A stretch of 64,000 nucleotides of DNA, taken from NCBI GenBank assembly GCA_023213235.1, contig CP096137.1, positions 1,189,587 to 1,253,586 on the forward strand. Direction: 5' to 3'. Each line of letters opens with the position of its first letter. The first letter of the stretch is position 1. Source of the stretch: Elusimicrobiota bacterium. GTDB taxonomy: Bacteria > Elusimicrobiota > Elusimicrobia > UBA1565 > UBA9628. Shown here in pieces: positions 50,242-58,021 of the stretch. Made by a program: the position numbers and the translations under genes. The notes under the pieces are model-generated. The model did not search any database. It worked only from the letters and a program-made list of their open reading frames with translations, and was not told the origin of the DNA.

Positions 50242-50781
50242 TCAGCGCCCCGCGGCCGTCTCGAACAGTGCGAGGGAGCGAAGCGCAGTCGAGCGCACGG
50301 CCGCGCGGACGGCGGCCAGCCTCGCGTCGCTCGCGGACCCGGACGGCATGGCGTGTATCTCCTCGAAGCTCTTGCCCTCGAAGCGGGCCAGCCAGTCAAG
50401 GTCGGGCATGTGGTCGGCGGCGGCCTCGAAGGCGAGGAAGCTCACGGAGGCCAGCCGTCCGTCCGGGCGCACGAGGGTCATCAGAACGGCGTCTCCGACG
50501 AAGGTGCGGCGCCTCTCGAAGAAGGAAAACGCCGCGCTCCCCGAGGATTTCCCGACATAATAGGTGATGACCGACGGCAGGTCCTTCTCATCGAGGCGCG
50601 CTGCCAGTCCGGCGTTCTGCTCGGCGGTCAAGAACAGGGTCTTGCGCTCGGGCGGGACGCCGCCGAACGTGCCGTTGAGGGCCTGCGCCTGCGTCATGAT
50701 GACGCCCGGCGCCGATTTGTGGGCGGATTCATGGGCCGACGAGGACACGGCCAGGAACATTGCGAGAGCGACGACGGACAT
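50242..50781 (-). CDS. Exported FMN-binding-domain-like protein
   Basis: 179 residues. The signal peptide (MSVVALAMFLAVSSSAHES) is followed by a domain whose SVSFLAFEAAADHMPDLDWLARFEGKSFEEI matches the FMN_bind pattern (VxxLxFxEPxxYMPxxxWLxxFxGK), and ITYYVGKSSGSAAFSFFERRR the strand region before it. The flavin-linking Thr motif (S(T)GAT) is not clearly seen, so flavin binding is unsure. TACACT ends 7 nt before the ATG. Its leader contains copy 1 of the direct repeat, which is a degenerate version of the end of the TonB receptor gene. Confidence 0.55.
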   Translation of the reverse strand: MSVVALAMFLAVSSSAHESAHKSAPGVIMTQAQALNGTFGGVPPERKTLFLTAEQNAGLAARLDEKDLPSVITYYVGKSSGSAAFSFFERRRTFVGDAVLMTLVRPDGRLASVSFLAFEAAADHMPDLDWLARFEGKSFEEIHAMPSGSASDARLAAVRAAVRSTALRSLALFETAAGR

Positions 50782-50793
50782 GGAACACAGTGT

Positions 50794-50836
50794 AGCAAGC
50801 TGGAAGTCGAGTTGAGCCGACAATTTGAACGCGCGG
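50794..50836. repeat. Direct repeat flanking the mercury cassette, left copy
   Basis: 43 bp, about 40 identical to 52382-52424. It is a second copy of the last codons of the TonB receptor gene (coding LSAQLDF on the minus strand) with the TAG stop changed to a Gln codon. The two copies bound the merR-merTP-CopZ-like cassette. Confidence 0.75.
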
Positions 50837-50889
50837 GCCGCGCGTAGCGGGCGCCCAGGTCGACGGTCGGCCCGAGGCGTTAGAGGGGC

Positions 50890-50921
50890 TTGACTCCATA
50901 CCTAGGTATAGGGTCTATACT
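50890..50921 (+). promoter_or_regulatory. MerR-type operator-promoter
   Basis: The -35 TTGACT (50890-50895) and -10 TATACT (50916-50921) are separated by 20 bp, the over-long spacer of MerR-controlled promoters. A 12-bp perfect palindrome ATACCTAGGTAT (50898-50909) fills the spacer. MerR would bend the DNA there to activate the genes that follow. Confidence 0.85.
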
Positions 50922-50938
50922 GGAATCGAGGAGGCGCC

Positions 50939-51346
50939 ATGAAAGGATATCTGACCGTCGGAAAGATCGCCCGGGAGTCCGGGGTCAACCTGCAGACCGT
51001 TCTCTATTACGAAAGACGGCGGCTGCTGTCGCCGGCCCGACGCTCCGACTCCGGCTACCGTTTATACGCGCCGGAAACCGTGCGCGTCATCCGCTTCATT
51101 AAGAACGCCCAGGCGTTGGGCTTTACGCTCGACGAGATCGCCAAGCTCCTGCGGTTGCGGGTCAGCTCGCGAAGCCAATGCGAGCCGGTCAAGCGGCAGG
51201 CCCAGGCACGGCTGGAACTGGTGCAGGGGAAGATCGCGGGATTGCGGGCGATGGAAAGGATTTTGCGGCGTTTGCTCAAGACCTGTGCCGCGCGCGGCAC
51301 CACGGACTCCTGCCCGATCCTGGACAGTCTTGAATCAAGGAGGTAG
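50939..51346 (+). CDS. merR: Mercury-responsive MerR-family regulator
   Basis: 135 residues. The N-terminal winged helix-turn-helix (TVGKIARESGVNLQTVLYYERRRLL) and the coiled-coil dimer helix are followed by three Cys at positions 81, 116 and 125, spaced exactly like the mercury ligands of classical MerR (82, 117, 126). It therefore probably senses Hg(II). It is transcribed in the same direction as its targets behind its own 20-bp-spacer promoter, unlike the divergent layout of Tn501. GAGGAGG precedes the ATG. Confidence 0.9.
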   Translation: MKGYLTVGKIARESGVNLQTVLYYERRRLLSPARRSDSGYRLYAPETVRVIRFIKNAQALGFTLDEIAKLLRLRVSSRSQCEPVKRQAQARLELVQGKIAGLRAMERILRRLLKTCAARGTTDSCPILDSLESRR

Positions 51347-51351
51347 TCGCT

Positions 51352-51939
51352 ATGGATAAGAAACTCATCGGACTGGCGGCACTGGCTTCGGCCGGGCTCG
51401 CGTCCATCTGCTGTCTCGGTCCCCTCATCGCGGCGGGTCTGGGGTTGGGAAGCCTGGGGTTGGCGGCGGGCCTGAGCAAGTACCGACCGTTGTTCCTGAC
51501 TATGACCGGCGTCGTTCTTGCCGTCGCCTTCTACCTCGCCTATCGGAAGCGGTCTGTGGCGTGCGTCGACGGAAGCTGCGAGCTCCGCTCGGGCGGCCGG
51601 GCGATGAAGGCCGGCGTGTGGATGGTGGCGGCGCTGGCGGCGGCCATGGCGACTTTCCCGAGTTGGTCGGGGAGGCTCGTTTCAAACGCTTCCGTCGCCG
51701 TTCCGACGGGCGCTGAAATACTAGCCCTGAAAGTCTCGGGCATGGATTGCGCGGCCTGTACCGCGGCGATCAAGCAGTCGGTCGAGAAAGTGCCGGGCGT
51801 CCTCTCCGCGGACATCGACTTCTCCGGAGGACGGGCGACCGTTGTCTCGGACGGCAAGGTCGATCCGGGAGCTGTGATTCGGGCCGTGGAGGCCGTCGGG
51901 TACAAGGCTGAACTGCTCAACGGAGCCGGCCATGAGTAA
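51352..51939 (+). CDS. merTP: MerT-MerP fusion mercury transporter
   Basis: 195 residues. The MerT part has a Cys-Cys pair in the first helix (ASICCLGPL, C20-C21), a second helix (PLFLTMTGVVLAVAFYLAY) and the cytoplasmic pair CVDGSC (C71, C76), then a third helix (WMVAALAAAMATFPSW). A C-terminal MerP/HMA domain with GMDCAACTAAIKQSVEKVPGV (C133, C136) is fused in the same chain. It imports Hg(II) or another soft metal. AAGGAGG precedes the start; the gene overlaps the next by 8 nt. Confidence 0.9.
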   Translation: MDKKLIGLAALASAGLASICCLGPLIAAGLGLGSLGLAAGLSKYRPLFLTMTGVVLAVAFYLAYRKRSVACVDGSCELRSGGRAMKAGVWMVAALAAAMATFPSWSGRLVSNASVAVPTGAEILALKVSGMDCAACTAAIKQSVEKVPGVLSADIDFSGGRATVVSDGKVDPGAVIRAVEAVGYKAELLNGAGHE

Positions 51940-52390
51940 CACTGACGAGCACGAGGCGTGCTGTCGTCTTCCGGCCGTTGCCCTTGCCTGCCCCGTCTGC
52001 GGCAAGCAAGGCAGGCGGGTCGGGAAAGAGACTTTGGACCATCACTTGGAGCAATCTTCCCGCGCGAAATTCGGCGATGAGGCGGGCTTCTGCCCGAATC
52101 CGGCCTGCGAGGTCGTGTACTTCAGCGGCAAGGCGACCGTCCGCAAGGGCGAGACCGTGCTGGCGGTCACGCAAAAGGACCCGGGCGACGAGATTTTCGT
52201 CTGCTACTGCTTCGAGCACACGCGCGGCGACCTGCGGCGCGACCTGGCGCAGAAAGGTACAACGGATATCCCGGAGCGGATCAAAAAGGGGATTAAGGAG
52301 GGGCGTTGCGATTGCGAACGCAAAAATCCGCAGGGAGCGTGCTGCCTTGGCAACGTCATAGCGGCGATCATTGGGATTAAAGCAAGCTAG
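51932..52390 (+). CDS. CopZ-like iron-sulfur metallochaperone
   Basis: 152 residues, Cys-rich. An N-terminal zinc-ribbon-like section (ACPVCGKQGRRVGKETL, then GFCPNPACEVVYF) and a BFD-like [2Fe-2S] section (VCYCFEHTRGDLRRDL, RCDCERKNPQGACCLGNV) match the N-terminal half of Archaeoglobus CopZ and the putative iron-sulfur metallochaperones linked to merTP. It may accept the imported metal in place of a mercuric reductase. Its TAG stop and the receptor's TAG stop on the other strand share the 4-bp CTAG at 52387-52390, within the direct repeat. Confidence 0.78.
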   Translation: MSNTDEHEACCRLPAVALACPVCGKQGRRVGKETLDHHLEQSSRAKFGDEAGFCPNPACEVVYFSGKATVRKGETVLAVTQKDPGDEIFVCYCFEHTRGDLRRDLAQKGTTDIPERIKKGIKEGRCDCERKNPQGACCLGNVIAAIIGIKAS

Positions 52391-52424
52391 AAGTCGAGTT
52401 GAGCTGACAATTTGAACGTGCGCG
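52382..52424. repeat. Direct repeat flanking the mercury cassette, right copy
   Basis: The original 3' end of the TonB receptor gene with intact stop; matches 50794-50836 with about three differences. The last two codons and the stop of the CopZ-like gene lie within it. Confidence 0.75.
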
Positions 52425-54540
52425 GCGCGCCGAGATGGAGATAGCCGTCGCCGAAGTATTCGCCGACGTCCTTCCAATAGACAGTGTCGAGGACGTTTTC
52501 GACCCGGAAGCGCCAAACCACCTGGACGGGACCAGCGCGCCGCGCGTAGCGGATGCCCAGGTCGAAGCGGTTGTAGGCGGGGACGGTCAACGCGTTGTCG
52601 CGCCGGGCGTATTTTCCCGAGACGCGGGCCCAGGAGCCGTTGAGCGCCGCTCCCGGCATGCCCGGAACGCCCCAATCGAGCGTTACCTGACTTCGAAGCC
52701 GCGGCACGTTGAGAGGAGCTTTGCCGTCGAAGGCCGCCACCCCGGTGCCGTCCTGCCGCGCGCGGATAAAAGTCGCGCCGACGACCACGCGCAGTCGGTC
52801 GGTAGCGCGTCCGACGGCCGCGAGTTCCAGGCCGCTGTGCCGGACGACTCCGCGCTGGACGAAAACGTTGTCGGGGCCGGTGAACTCATATGGCTTCCAG
52901 ATGTGAAACAGCGCCGCCGTCGCCAAAAGCCGCGCCGAGAGTTCGCTTTTGATCCCGAACTCGACCTGCCTGGCGACCTTGGGGTCCAGCGTCCGGCCCG
53001 CGTTCGCGGCGGTGACGCCCGCGGTGCCGCCGAGCTCCAGGCCTTGGCTGAAGGCGGCATATCCCATCAAGCCATCCCGGGGCGTGAAGGTAAGGGCCAG
53101 CTGCGGCGACAGGAACGTCCGCCGAAAGTTCGAGACGCGTGTGCCGTCCAATTTGCTGAAACGGTCGTCCGTGACGAAACTCGCGCGCAGGCCGCCCTGC
53201 AGCCGCCAGCGCGACGACCAGGAGATCGAGTCCTGGGCGAACAACGCTTGCTCCGTATAGTCCTGGTTGCGATGAACGACGCCCGCAGTGGTGGGTGAGG
53301 GCGGGAAGACCGACGGGCGCTGCGTATAAATGTTATCGGTGCCGACGAAATCATAGACTTCCCGGCCGAGCGAGACCTCGCGGTTGAAGTGAGACAGGCC
53401 GAGCATCGCGTCATGGCGCAGCGCGCCCCAGTCGCGGCCCCCGCTCAAGACGGCCTGGGCCTGCAGCGCGGCGCGGATTTCGCCCGAGCTGCGGTAGTCG
53501 TAAAGGTCGTAATCGCCGTTGGCGCAGAAGGTGTTCAAATAAGCGGGGCCGCTGGAACAGCCGTAGGGGAACGCGGCCTTGTCTTCTGAGGCGACGCGGT
53601 TGCGGTTGGCCGAGGCCTCGAAGCGCCAATCGTCGCCGGCCTCGTATTGGAACCGCGCGCCCATGTTGGAGGCTTCGATCGCGACCGGCTCGCTCCACGG
53701 CTGGTTGTTGAGCATCGTCTCCGGCCTAACGGCGGCCGGCAGCGCGGTTCCGCCCAGGGGCTGATAGCCGGGCACGGACAACTGGCTCTTTTTCTGCCAG
53801 TCCACGTCGACTCCGAAAAGCGCATTCTCGCCGAGCCGCCAGTCCAACGCCGCGCTTAAAAAGTCGCGCCGTCCGACCGCCTCCTTGACGTACGGGTGAA
53901 GCGACTCACGGGCCGCGTTGAAGCGGTAGCCGAAGCGCCCGCCGTCGAAACGCCCACCCAGGTCCGCGTGGGCGTATCGCGTGCCGCGATCGCTCAACTC
54001 CAGCGTGACACGGCGCGCCGGCGCGTCCGTCGGCCGCTTGACGACATAGTTGACCGCTCCACCCGGAGCCGCCAGCCCCGTCTCGAAGCCCGCGACGCCC
54101 TTGAGGATCTCCACGCGCTCCTTGTTCTCCAGAGGCATGCTGGACTCGTTGGCGATGGTCAGGCCGTCGCGCTTGTACCCGCTCGCGCCGTCGAGCGTGA
54201 AGCCGCGTATCGACAAGGCCTCGTAATAGCCGAGCGGGGCGTAGTTTTCGCCAACGGAGGCGTCGTTTCCGATGATCGCGGCGACACCGCGCGCGCCCTG
54301 GTCGTCCATCAAGCTCCTCGGAACGACGGTCACCGACGCGGGAGTCTCAAGGAGCGGCCGGCCCGTCAGTCCCAGCCGCACACGCGCGGGCCCGTAGTCG
54401 TCCGGGACGCGAGGCGCGGTCACGACAACCGGAGCGCGCGGCGGCGAGGGGAGTTCTTCCGCCCGCGAAGGGGCGAGGAAGCTCAGCGCGTGAGCGAGGC
54501 AAAGGCCGGAGACGAAAGTTCGGCGGGCTTTAGCGGGCAT
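52387..54540 (-). CDS. TonB-dependent outer-membrane receptor, TPP-riboswitch controlled (thiamine-related uptake)
   Basis: 717 residues. A signal peptide (LCLAHALSFLAPSRAEEL) is followed by a plug domain (TPASVTVVPRSLMDDQGARGV, SIRGFTLDGASGYKRDGL, ERVEILKGVAGFETGLAAPGGAVNYVVKRP) and a 22-strand barrel ending in FKLSAQLDF, with the terminal Phe recognised by the BAM complex. The plug has the siderophore-receptor look, but a TPP riboswitch lies upstream, so the ligand is more likely thiamine or a precursor. AAAGGAG precedes the ATG at 54540, where a hairpin can hide it. A longer ORF start at 54570 lies in the hairpin. Works with the ExbBD-TonB operon at 25180-27724. Confidence 0.88.
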   Translation of the reverse strand: MPAKARRTFVSGLCLAHALSFLAPSRAEELPSPPRAPVVVTAPRVPDDYGPARVRLGLTGRPLLETPASVTVVPRSLMDDQGARGVAAIIGNDASVGENYAPLGYYEALSIRGFTLDGASGYKRDGLTIANESSMPLENKERVEILKGVAGFETGLAAPGGAVNYVVKRPTDAPARRVTLELSDRGTRYAHADLGGRFDGGRFGYRFNAARESLHPYVKEAVGRRDFLSAALDWRLGENALFGVDVDWQKKSQLSVPGYQPLGGTALPAAVRPETMLNNQPWSEPVAIEASNMGARFQYEAGDDWRFEASANRNRVASEDKAAFPYGCSSGPAYLNTFCANGDYDLYDYRSSGEIRAALQAQAVLSGGRDWGALRHDAMLGLSHFNREVSLGREVYDFVGTDNIYTQRPSVFPPSPTTAGVVHRNQDYTEQALFAQDSISWSSRWRLQGGLRASFVTDDRFSKLDGTRVSNFRRTFLSPQLALTFTPRDGLMGYAAFSQGLELGGTAGVTAANAGRTLDPKVARQVEFGIKSELSARLLATAALFHIWKPYEFTGPDNVFVQRGVVRHSGLELAAVGRATDRLRVVVGATFIRARQDGTGVAAFDGKAPLNVPRLRSQVTLDWGVPGMPGAALNGSWARVSGKYARRDNALTVPAYNRFDLGIRYARRAGPVQVVWRFRVENVLDTVYWKDVGEYFGDGYLHLGAPRTFKLSAQLDF

Positions 54541-54541
54541 C

Positions 54542-54572
54542 GTTTGCTCCTTTGGGCAACGCGGGAGCAAAC
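54542..54572 (-). promoter_or_regulatory. Hairpin sequestering the receptor ribosome-binding site
   Basis: On the minus strand GTTTGCTCC (complement of 54564-54572) pairs with GGAGCAAAC (complement of 54542-54550), 9 bp, 13-nt loop. The second arm contains the Shine-Dalgarno core and ends 1 nt before the ATG. It is the likely expression platform of the TPP riboswitch. Confidence 0.75.
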
Positions 54573-54593
54573 AAAGCGGGCGGCGACTTTGCG

Positions 54594-54675
54594 CTTCCCT
54601 GCGCTGGCATTATCCAGATCAGGTTCGAAGGGTTTTTCTCACCCGAAACTCGCTGGTTTCAGGACCCCTAGCGGG
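54594..54675 (-). ncRNA. TPP (thi-box) riboswitch
   Basis: The minus strand reads CTAGGGGTCCTG (P1/P2 region), GGGTGAGAAAAACCC (with the TGAGA core), and ACCTGATCTGGATAATGCC followed by AGCGCAGGGAAG. The last two blocks are the nearly invariant pyrophosphate- and pyrimidine-binding parts of the TPP aptamer. A -10 TAGTAT (complement of 54680-54685) and TCGACA 18 bp further upstream form the promoter. TPP binding would let the downstream ribosome-site hairpin form. Confidence 0.95.
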
Positions 54676-54773
54676 AGGAATACTAGCCTAATCGGCGACG
54701 CGCTGTCGAGAGGGGGCCAAAAGACCCCTAAAATAGATGGGTCTTTCGGTCTTCCGCATGTTAGAATGCGGAC

Positions 54774-55310
54774 ATGAAGAAGAACTCTTTCCTCGCGGTA
54801 CTTTCCGCTGTCACGATTCTGCTGTCCGCCGCGTTTCCGGCGGCATCCGCCGAGTCGGCGTTGGTCCAACTCCTCACCGCGGCCCCGGCCTCATCGGTCG
54901 TGGCGGCGCCGCAGGCGCCTCGCGCGGCCATCGCGGCGCCCGGCGCGTCGGCCGTCGTCCCGGGCAAGGATCTCTCCCCCAAGTTCAGCGATCCCGGGCG
55001 CGTCTCCTTGATCCTGAAGATCGTCGCCGCCGTCTACGACGGCGGCGCGCTTCCTTTCCCGAAGGACGGGATCGCCTTCGAGAATAGGGAGGGACGGCTT
55101 CCAGGGAAGCCCAAGGGATATTATCGAGAGTACACCGTCCTTCCGCCGCCCGGCGCGCCGTCGAGCGTGACGGTCGGAGACCAGACGTTCGCGATCTCCC
55201 CGCCTCAGGGACGCCGCGGCGCCGAACGCCTCGTCATCGGCGGAGGGGAGCTCCTCTATTACTCGCCTGACCACTACAAGACCTTCCTCCCGCTGACGGT
55301 CCTGCGCTGA
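54774..55310 (+). CDS. Secreted guanyl-specific ribonuclease, barnase family
   Basis: 178 residues: signal peptide (MKKNSFLAVLSAVTILLSAAFPAASA), an Ala-rich pro-region, then the microbial RNase fold from about residue 85. The catalytic residues are placed as in barnase: E119 in GYYREYTV, R152 in AERLVIGG and H167 in YYSPDHYKTF. FENREGRLP is the substrate loop. Barnase-like enzymes degrade RNA outside the cell or act as toxins. TAGAAT ends 6 nt before the ATG. The barstar gene follows after 2 nt, protecting the cell. Confidence 0.92.
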   Translation: MKKNSFLAVLSAVTILLSAAFPAASAESALVQLLTAAPASSVVAAPQAPRAAIAAPGASAVVPGKDLSPKFSDPGRVSLILKIVAAVYDGGALPFPKDGIAFENREGRLPGKPKGYYREYTVLPPPGAPSSVTVGDQTFAISPPQGRRGAERLVIGGGELLYYSPDHYKTFLPLTVLR

Positions 55311-55312
55311 CC

Positions 55313-55708
55313 GTGGACTGGAAGAAGGCCTTCGCTGATATCGAAGGCGCTGCCGTACACCATGGAGGAACGGAGGCGCTCCAAGCGGCGGCGGCGTCTG
55401 CGCTCCTGCCTATCCGCATCGGAGGGGAGGAAGTTCGCGGCAAGGAACCCCTCATGACGGCGCTCGCCGCGAAGATGAACTTCCCGCCCTACTTCGGCGG
55501 GAACTTCGATGCCCTTCGCGATTGCCTGACGGACCTCGACGAGTTCCTGCCCGCGCAAGGCTGGCTGCTGATCGTGACGGACGCCGCGGAAATCCTGAAG
55601 GCGAAGCCGGCCGACCGGGCGTTCTTCCTGGAGACGCTGGAGTCGGCCGCGGAATTTTGGCGCCGGGCGGACCCGCCGAGGGCCTTTAAGACGCTCCTGA
55701 TTACCTGA
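55313..55708 (+). CDS. Barstar-family ribonuclease inhibitor
   Basis: 131 residues. The barstar signature is FPPYFGGNFDALRDCLTDL, where the acidic helix inserts into the barnase active site. It starts with GTG 2 nt after the ribonuclease stop, so the two are coupled. The product is cytoplasmic (no signal peptide), as expected for immunity against its own enzyme before export. The 3' end overlaps the convergent gene by 8 bp. Confidence 0.93.
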   Translation: MDWKKAFADIEGAAVHHGGTEALQAAAASALLPIRIGGEEVRGKEPLMTALAAKMNFPPYFGGNFDALRDCLTDLDEFLPAQGWLLIVTDAAEILKAKPADRAFFLETLESAAEFWRRADPPRAFKTLLIT

Positions 55709-56072
55709 CCGCTCCGCTCACGTCGAACTGACAGACCTCGCCGGGGAGCAGGCTCGTGGCAACCCGGGCCCGGGCAACGCTGACGGTTCGTCCGGACGGA
55801 ATCAAGGCGTCGGCCTTCACCTGGATCGAAGGGCGAGACATCGCGTTCGCCACCGTGAAGCGGAAGAGGACATCTCCGTTGATCCGGATGATGCCGGTTC
55901 CGGGGTTCTTTACGAAGCCTTCAACGGTCATGACGTCGACCGCCTCGCAGCCGGTTTGATACCGGCTATCGCCCGGAACAATGAGTTGCGCCTTGCCGCG
56001 CTGCATGTGTCCGGCCAATACGACGAGCGTGACCAGGGCTGCGGCGCTCATCAGGCTTGCTGAATTCTTCAT
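55701..56072 (-). CDS. Small exported protein, unknown function
   Basis: 123 residues. The signal peptide (LMSAAALVTLVVLAGHMQRGKA) is followed by a single small beta domain with two Cys (SRYQTGCEAVDVM and PGEVCQFDVSG), likely a disulfide joining both ends. The strand pattern (GIIRINGDVLFRFTVAN) resembles an Ig-like or beta-sandwich fold. I do not recognise a family. Confidence 0.6.
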   Translation of the reverse strand: MKNSASLMSAAALVTLVVLAGHMQRGKAQLIVPGDSRYQTGCEAVDVMTVEGFVKNPGTGIIRINGDVLFRFTVANAMSRPSIQVKADALIPSGRTVSVARARVATSLLPGEVCQFDVSGAVR

Positions 56073-56210
56073 GGTATTTTCAGTGTAACCCCTCGCTTAC
56101 GCCGATCCTAGAGATGAAATGTCAGATTTTCATATCCTTCGCCGACGAGCCTTCCTTCGGTCACATTTCAGATGAGTTGATTCGGCGGGGCTAAAGGACC
56201 GGCCCACAAC

Positions 56211-56786
56211 TCAAAAGTGAAAATTGAGGCCGGCGGTCACTTGATGGGAGTCATCGCGGAAGCTCCGCGTCGTCCCTGAGGCGTCAGCGACCCGGATGTC
56301 CTTGAGCCAGACATGGCGGGCGTCCGCGTCGAGCGACCATGCGCGGTTGAGCCAAACCTCGATGCCCCCGCCCACGTGGGGGCCGAAGCGGTCGGATCTC
56401 GTCGTTCCCTGGGGCCCCTCGACGCGCATGGGATACCAGCCGCCGCCGGCCAGGATATAGGGGCTGATCCGGTAGCGGTTCGGAAACGGATACGCGAGGA
56501 GCGAGGCCTGGACGGGGATGATCTTCACGCGCGAGCCCGCAAGGTCCCGCTTCCGGTAGTCCGCCGAGGCCTCCAGCGCCCAGACCGGCGTCATGTGCGC
56601 GCGCAACTGGACACCCCCGTTGCCGGACCAGCCGCTGCTGTTGTCGGCCGGCATGAACGCGGAGAAGCGCGGGCCCAGCGAAAGACCGCGGAACGGATAG
56701 ACGGTTTCCTGGGCCGAAGCCGCACCCGTCAAAAAGGCGGCCGTTGCCGCCAGCGCTACCGTGATCCGACGGATTTCTTTCGCCAT
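56211..56786 (-). CDS. Outer-membrane beta-barrel protein (OmpA/OmpW-like, eight strands)
   Basis: 191 residues. A signal peptide (RRITVALAATAAFLTGAASA) is followed by alternating strands of a small barrel: RGLSLGPRFSAFMP, GVQLRAHMTPVWALEASADYR, PYILAGGGWYPM, GPHVGGGIEVWLN, SLDADARHVWL and a C-terminal QVTAGLNFHF with the terminal aromatic Phe. The GGGxE pattern is typical of OmpA-like/porin-family barrels (PF13505). Its role is structural or unknown. It stands alone between convergent and divergent neighbours. Confidence 0.78.
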   Translation of the reverse strand: MAKEIRRITVALAATAAFLTGAASAQETVYPFRGLSLGPRFSAFMPADNSSGWSGNGGVQLRAHMTPVWALEASADYRKRDLAGSRVKIIPVQASLLAYPFPNRYRISPYILAGGGWYPMRVEGPQGTTRSDRFGPHVGGGIEVWLNRAWSLDADARHVWLKDIRVADASGTTRSFRDDSHQVTAGLNFHF

Positions 56787-56993
56787 GTTTTCTCCGAGGA
56801 CGCCGTTGATTCTCTCCGGCTTGCCACAGCGTATGACGCGCGACGGAGATTCATCGATGGACGCGAGGTAAATCTTTTGTGAAGGCGGATAGGACGCATT
56901 CCGGTCTTCGAAGCTTTACCTGCATTCCATTGGCTTGGAGGGGCCTCGGCAATATACTGGAAAGCAAGAGCCGGGCGCCGCGGGGAGGATTTC

Positions 56994-57938
56994 ATGGAAT
57001 GGTCGAACTGGATCGGCTTGCTGTTGGCGCTCGCGGCCGCTCCTGCCGCGGCCGCCGGCTTCGGCGACGCCTCTATCGGCGCCAAGCCGTACGGCGTGCT
57101 TCTGCTCACGCCCGACGACGGCGGCGCCTGGAAGTCCGAGCTCGGCTCGATCCGCGCGGGACTGCGCGGCGTCCCCGTCGAGAGCGTCGAGACTTCCCGC
57201 GACGGAGCCGGGATTCAGCGCCAGATCGACCGCCTAAGGGCCCGCCGCGTCTCCAAGATCGTTGTCGTCCCGCTCGAGCCCGTCTCCGAGGCGGCTTCGA
57301 TGGGCGAACTGCGCTACCTGCTCGGCATGCGCGCCGCGCCGGCGCGAGATCGCCCGGACGCGCCGCACTCCGGCATGGCGCCGTTCTCGCCCGTGAAGAG
57401 GAGCACGCTCGTCATCCCAGGGCTCGGCCGCAAACGGCTCAGCAGCGAGGCCGAACTCGTCCTCGCCGCGACGATCGACAAGTCCCCGGCGCTCGCCGAC
57501 ATCCTGGCCGCTCGCGCGACGGCGCTCGCGCGCGACCCGGCGAAGGAGGCCGTCGTCCTCGTCGGTCTCGCCCCGCGCTCGGACAAGGGGCTCGAGGCCT
57601 GGAAGACCGCCGCGAACGCGATCGCCGAGGCCGTCCGCGTGAAGGGCGCCTTCCGCGAGGCCGCGATCATCCGGGTGCGCGACGGCACGCGCGCCGGCCA
57701 GAAGGAGGCGGATCGAGCCGAGAACATGGCGACGCTTCGCCGCCTGACGACGCAGGGCGGGGTCGCCGCGGTGCCGCTTGCCCTCGACGGCCGCCGCGTC
57801 GGCAAGCTCCTGCAGCGCCAGCTCGGCGGCGCGGGCTACAGCTGGAACGGCAAAGGCATCCTCGGTGACCCGCGCCTGACCGAATGGATCCTGTCGAGTA
57901 CAGAGGCCGCATCCGCCGGACCTAAAGGCCCACTTTAA
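56994..57938 (+). CDS. Exported CbiX/chelatase-fold-like protein
   Basis: 314 residues. The signal peptide (NWIGLLLALAAAPAAAAGFG) is followed by two alpha-beta modules. YGVLLLTPDDGGAWKSEL and VSKIVVVPLEPVSEAASMGELRYLLG, then AVVLVGLAPRSDKGLEAWKTAANAI, resemble the CbiX/SirB sirohydrochlorin chelatase fold, but the metal His of HG(S/T)R is missing. An exported copy without His is probably not a chelatase. A TATACT box with a leader of about 40 nt and GGGGAGGA before the ATG makes this a leadered gene. A TTTA-loop hairpin lies in its last codons. Confidence 0.5.
   Translation: MEWSNWIGLLLALAAAPAAAAGFGDASIGAKPYGVLLLTPDDGGAWKSELGSIRAGLRGVPVESVETSRDGAGIQRQIDRLRARRVSKIVVVPLEPVSEAASMGELRYLLGMRAAPARDRPDAPHSGMAPFSPVKRSTLVIPGLGRKRLSSEAELVLAATIDKSPALADILAARATALARDPAKEAVVLVGLAPRSDKGLEAWKTAANAIAEAVRVKGAFREAAIIRVRDGTRAGQKEADRAENMATLRRLTTQGGVAAVPLALDGRRVGKLLQRQLGGAGYSWNGKGILGDPRLTEWILSSTEAASAGPKGPL
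57918..57931 (+). terminator. TAAA-loop hairpin at the end of the chelatase-like gene
   Basis: GGACC-TAAA-GGCCC (imperfect) in the last codons, followed by a second hairpin AGGCCC-TTC-GGGCC about 10 nt after the stop. No U tract. Confidence 0.35.
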
Positions 57939-58021
57939 TGATAGGCCCTTCGGGCCGGAATATGTTATACCGATTCGTCGTGCGCTGCGAGGGGTCGCGG
58001 CGAGCCGTCAACGGAGGTGTT

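Noticed and set aside
50870..52390. merA (mercuric reductase) in the cassette
   Set aside because: No Rossmann flavoprotein with GGTCVNVGC lies in or near it; the third gene is the Cys-rich CopZ-like protein.
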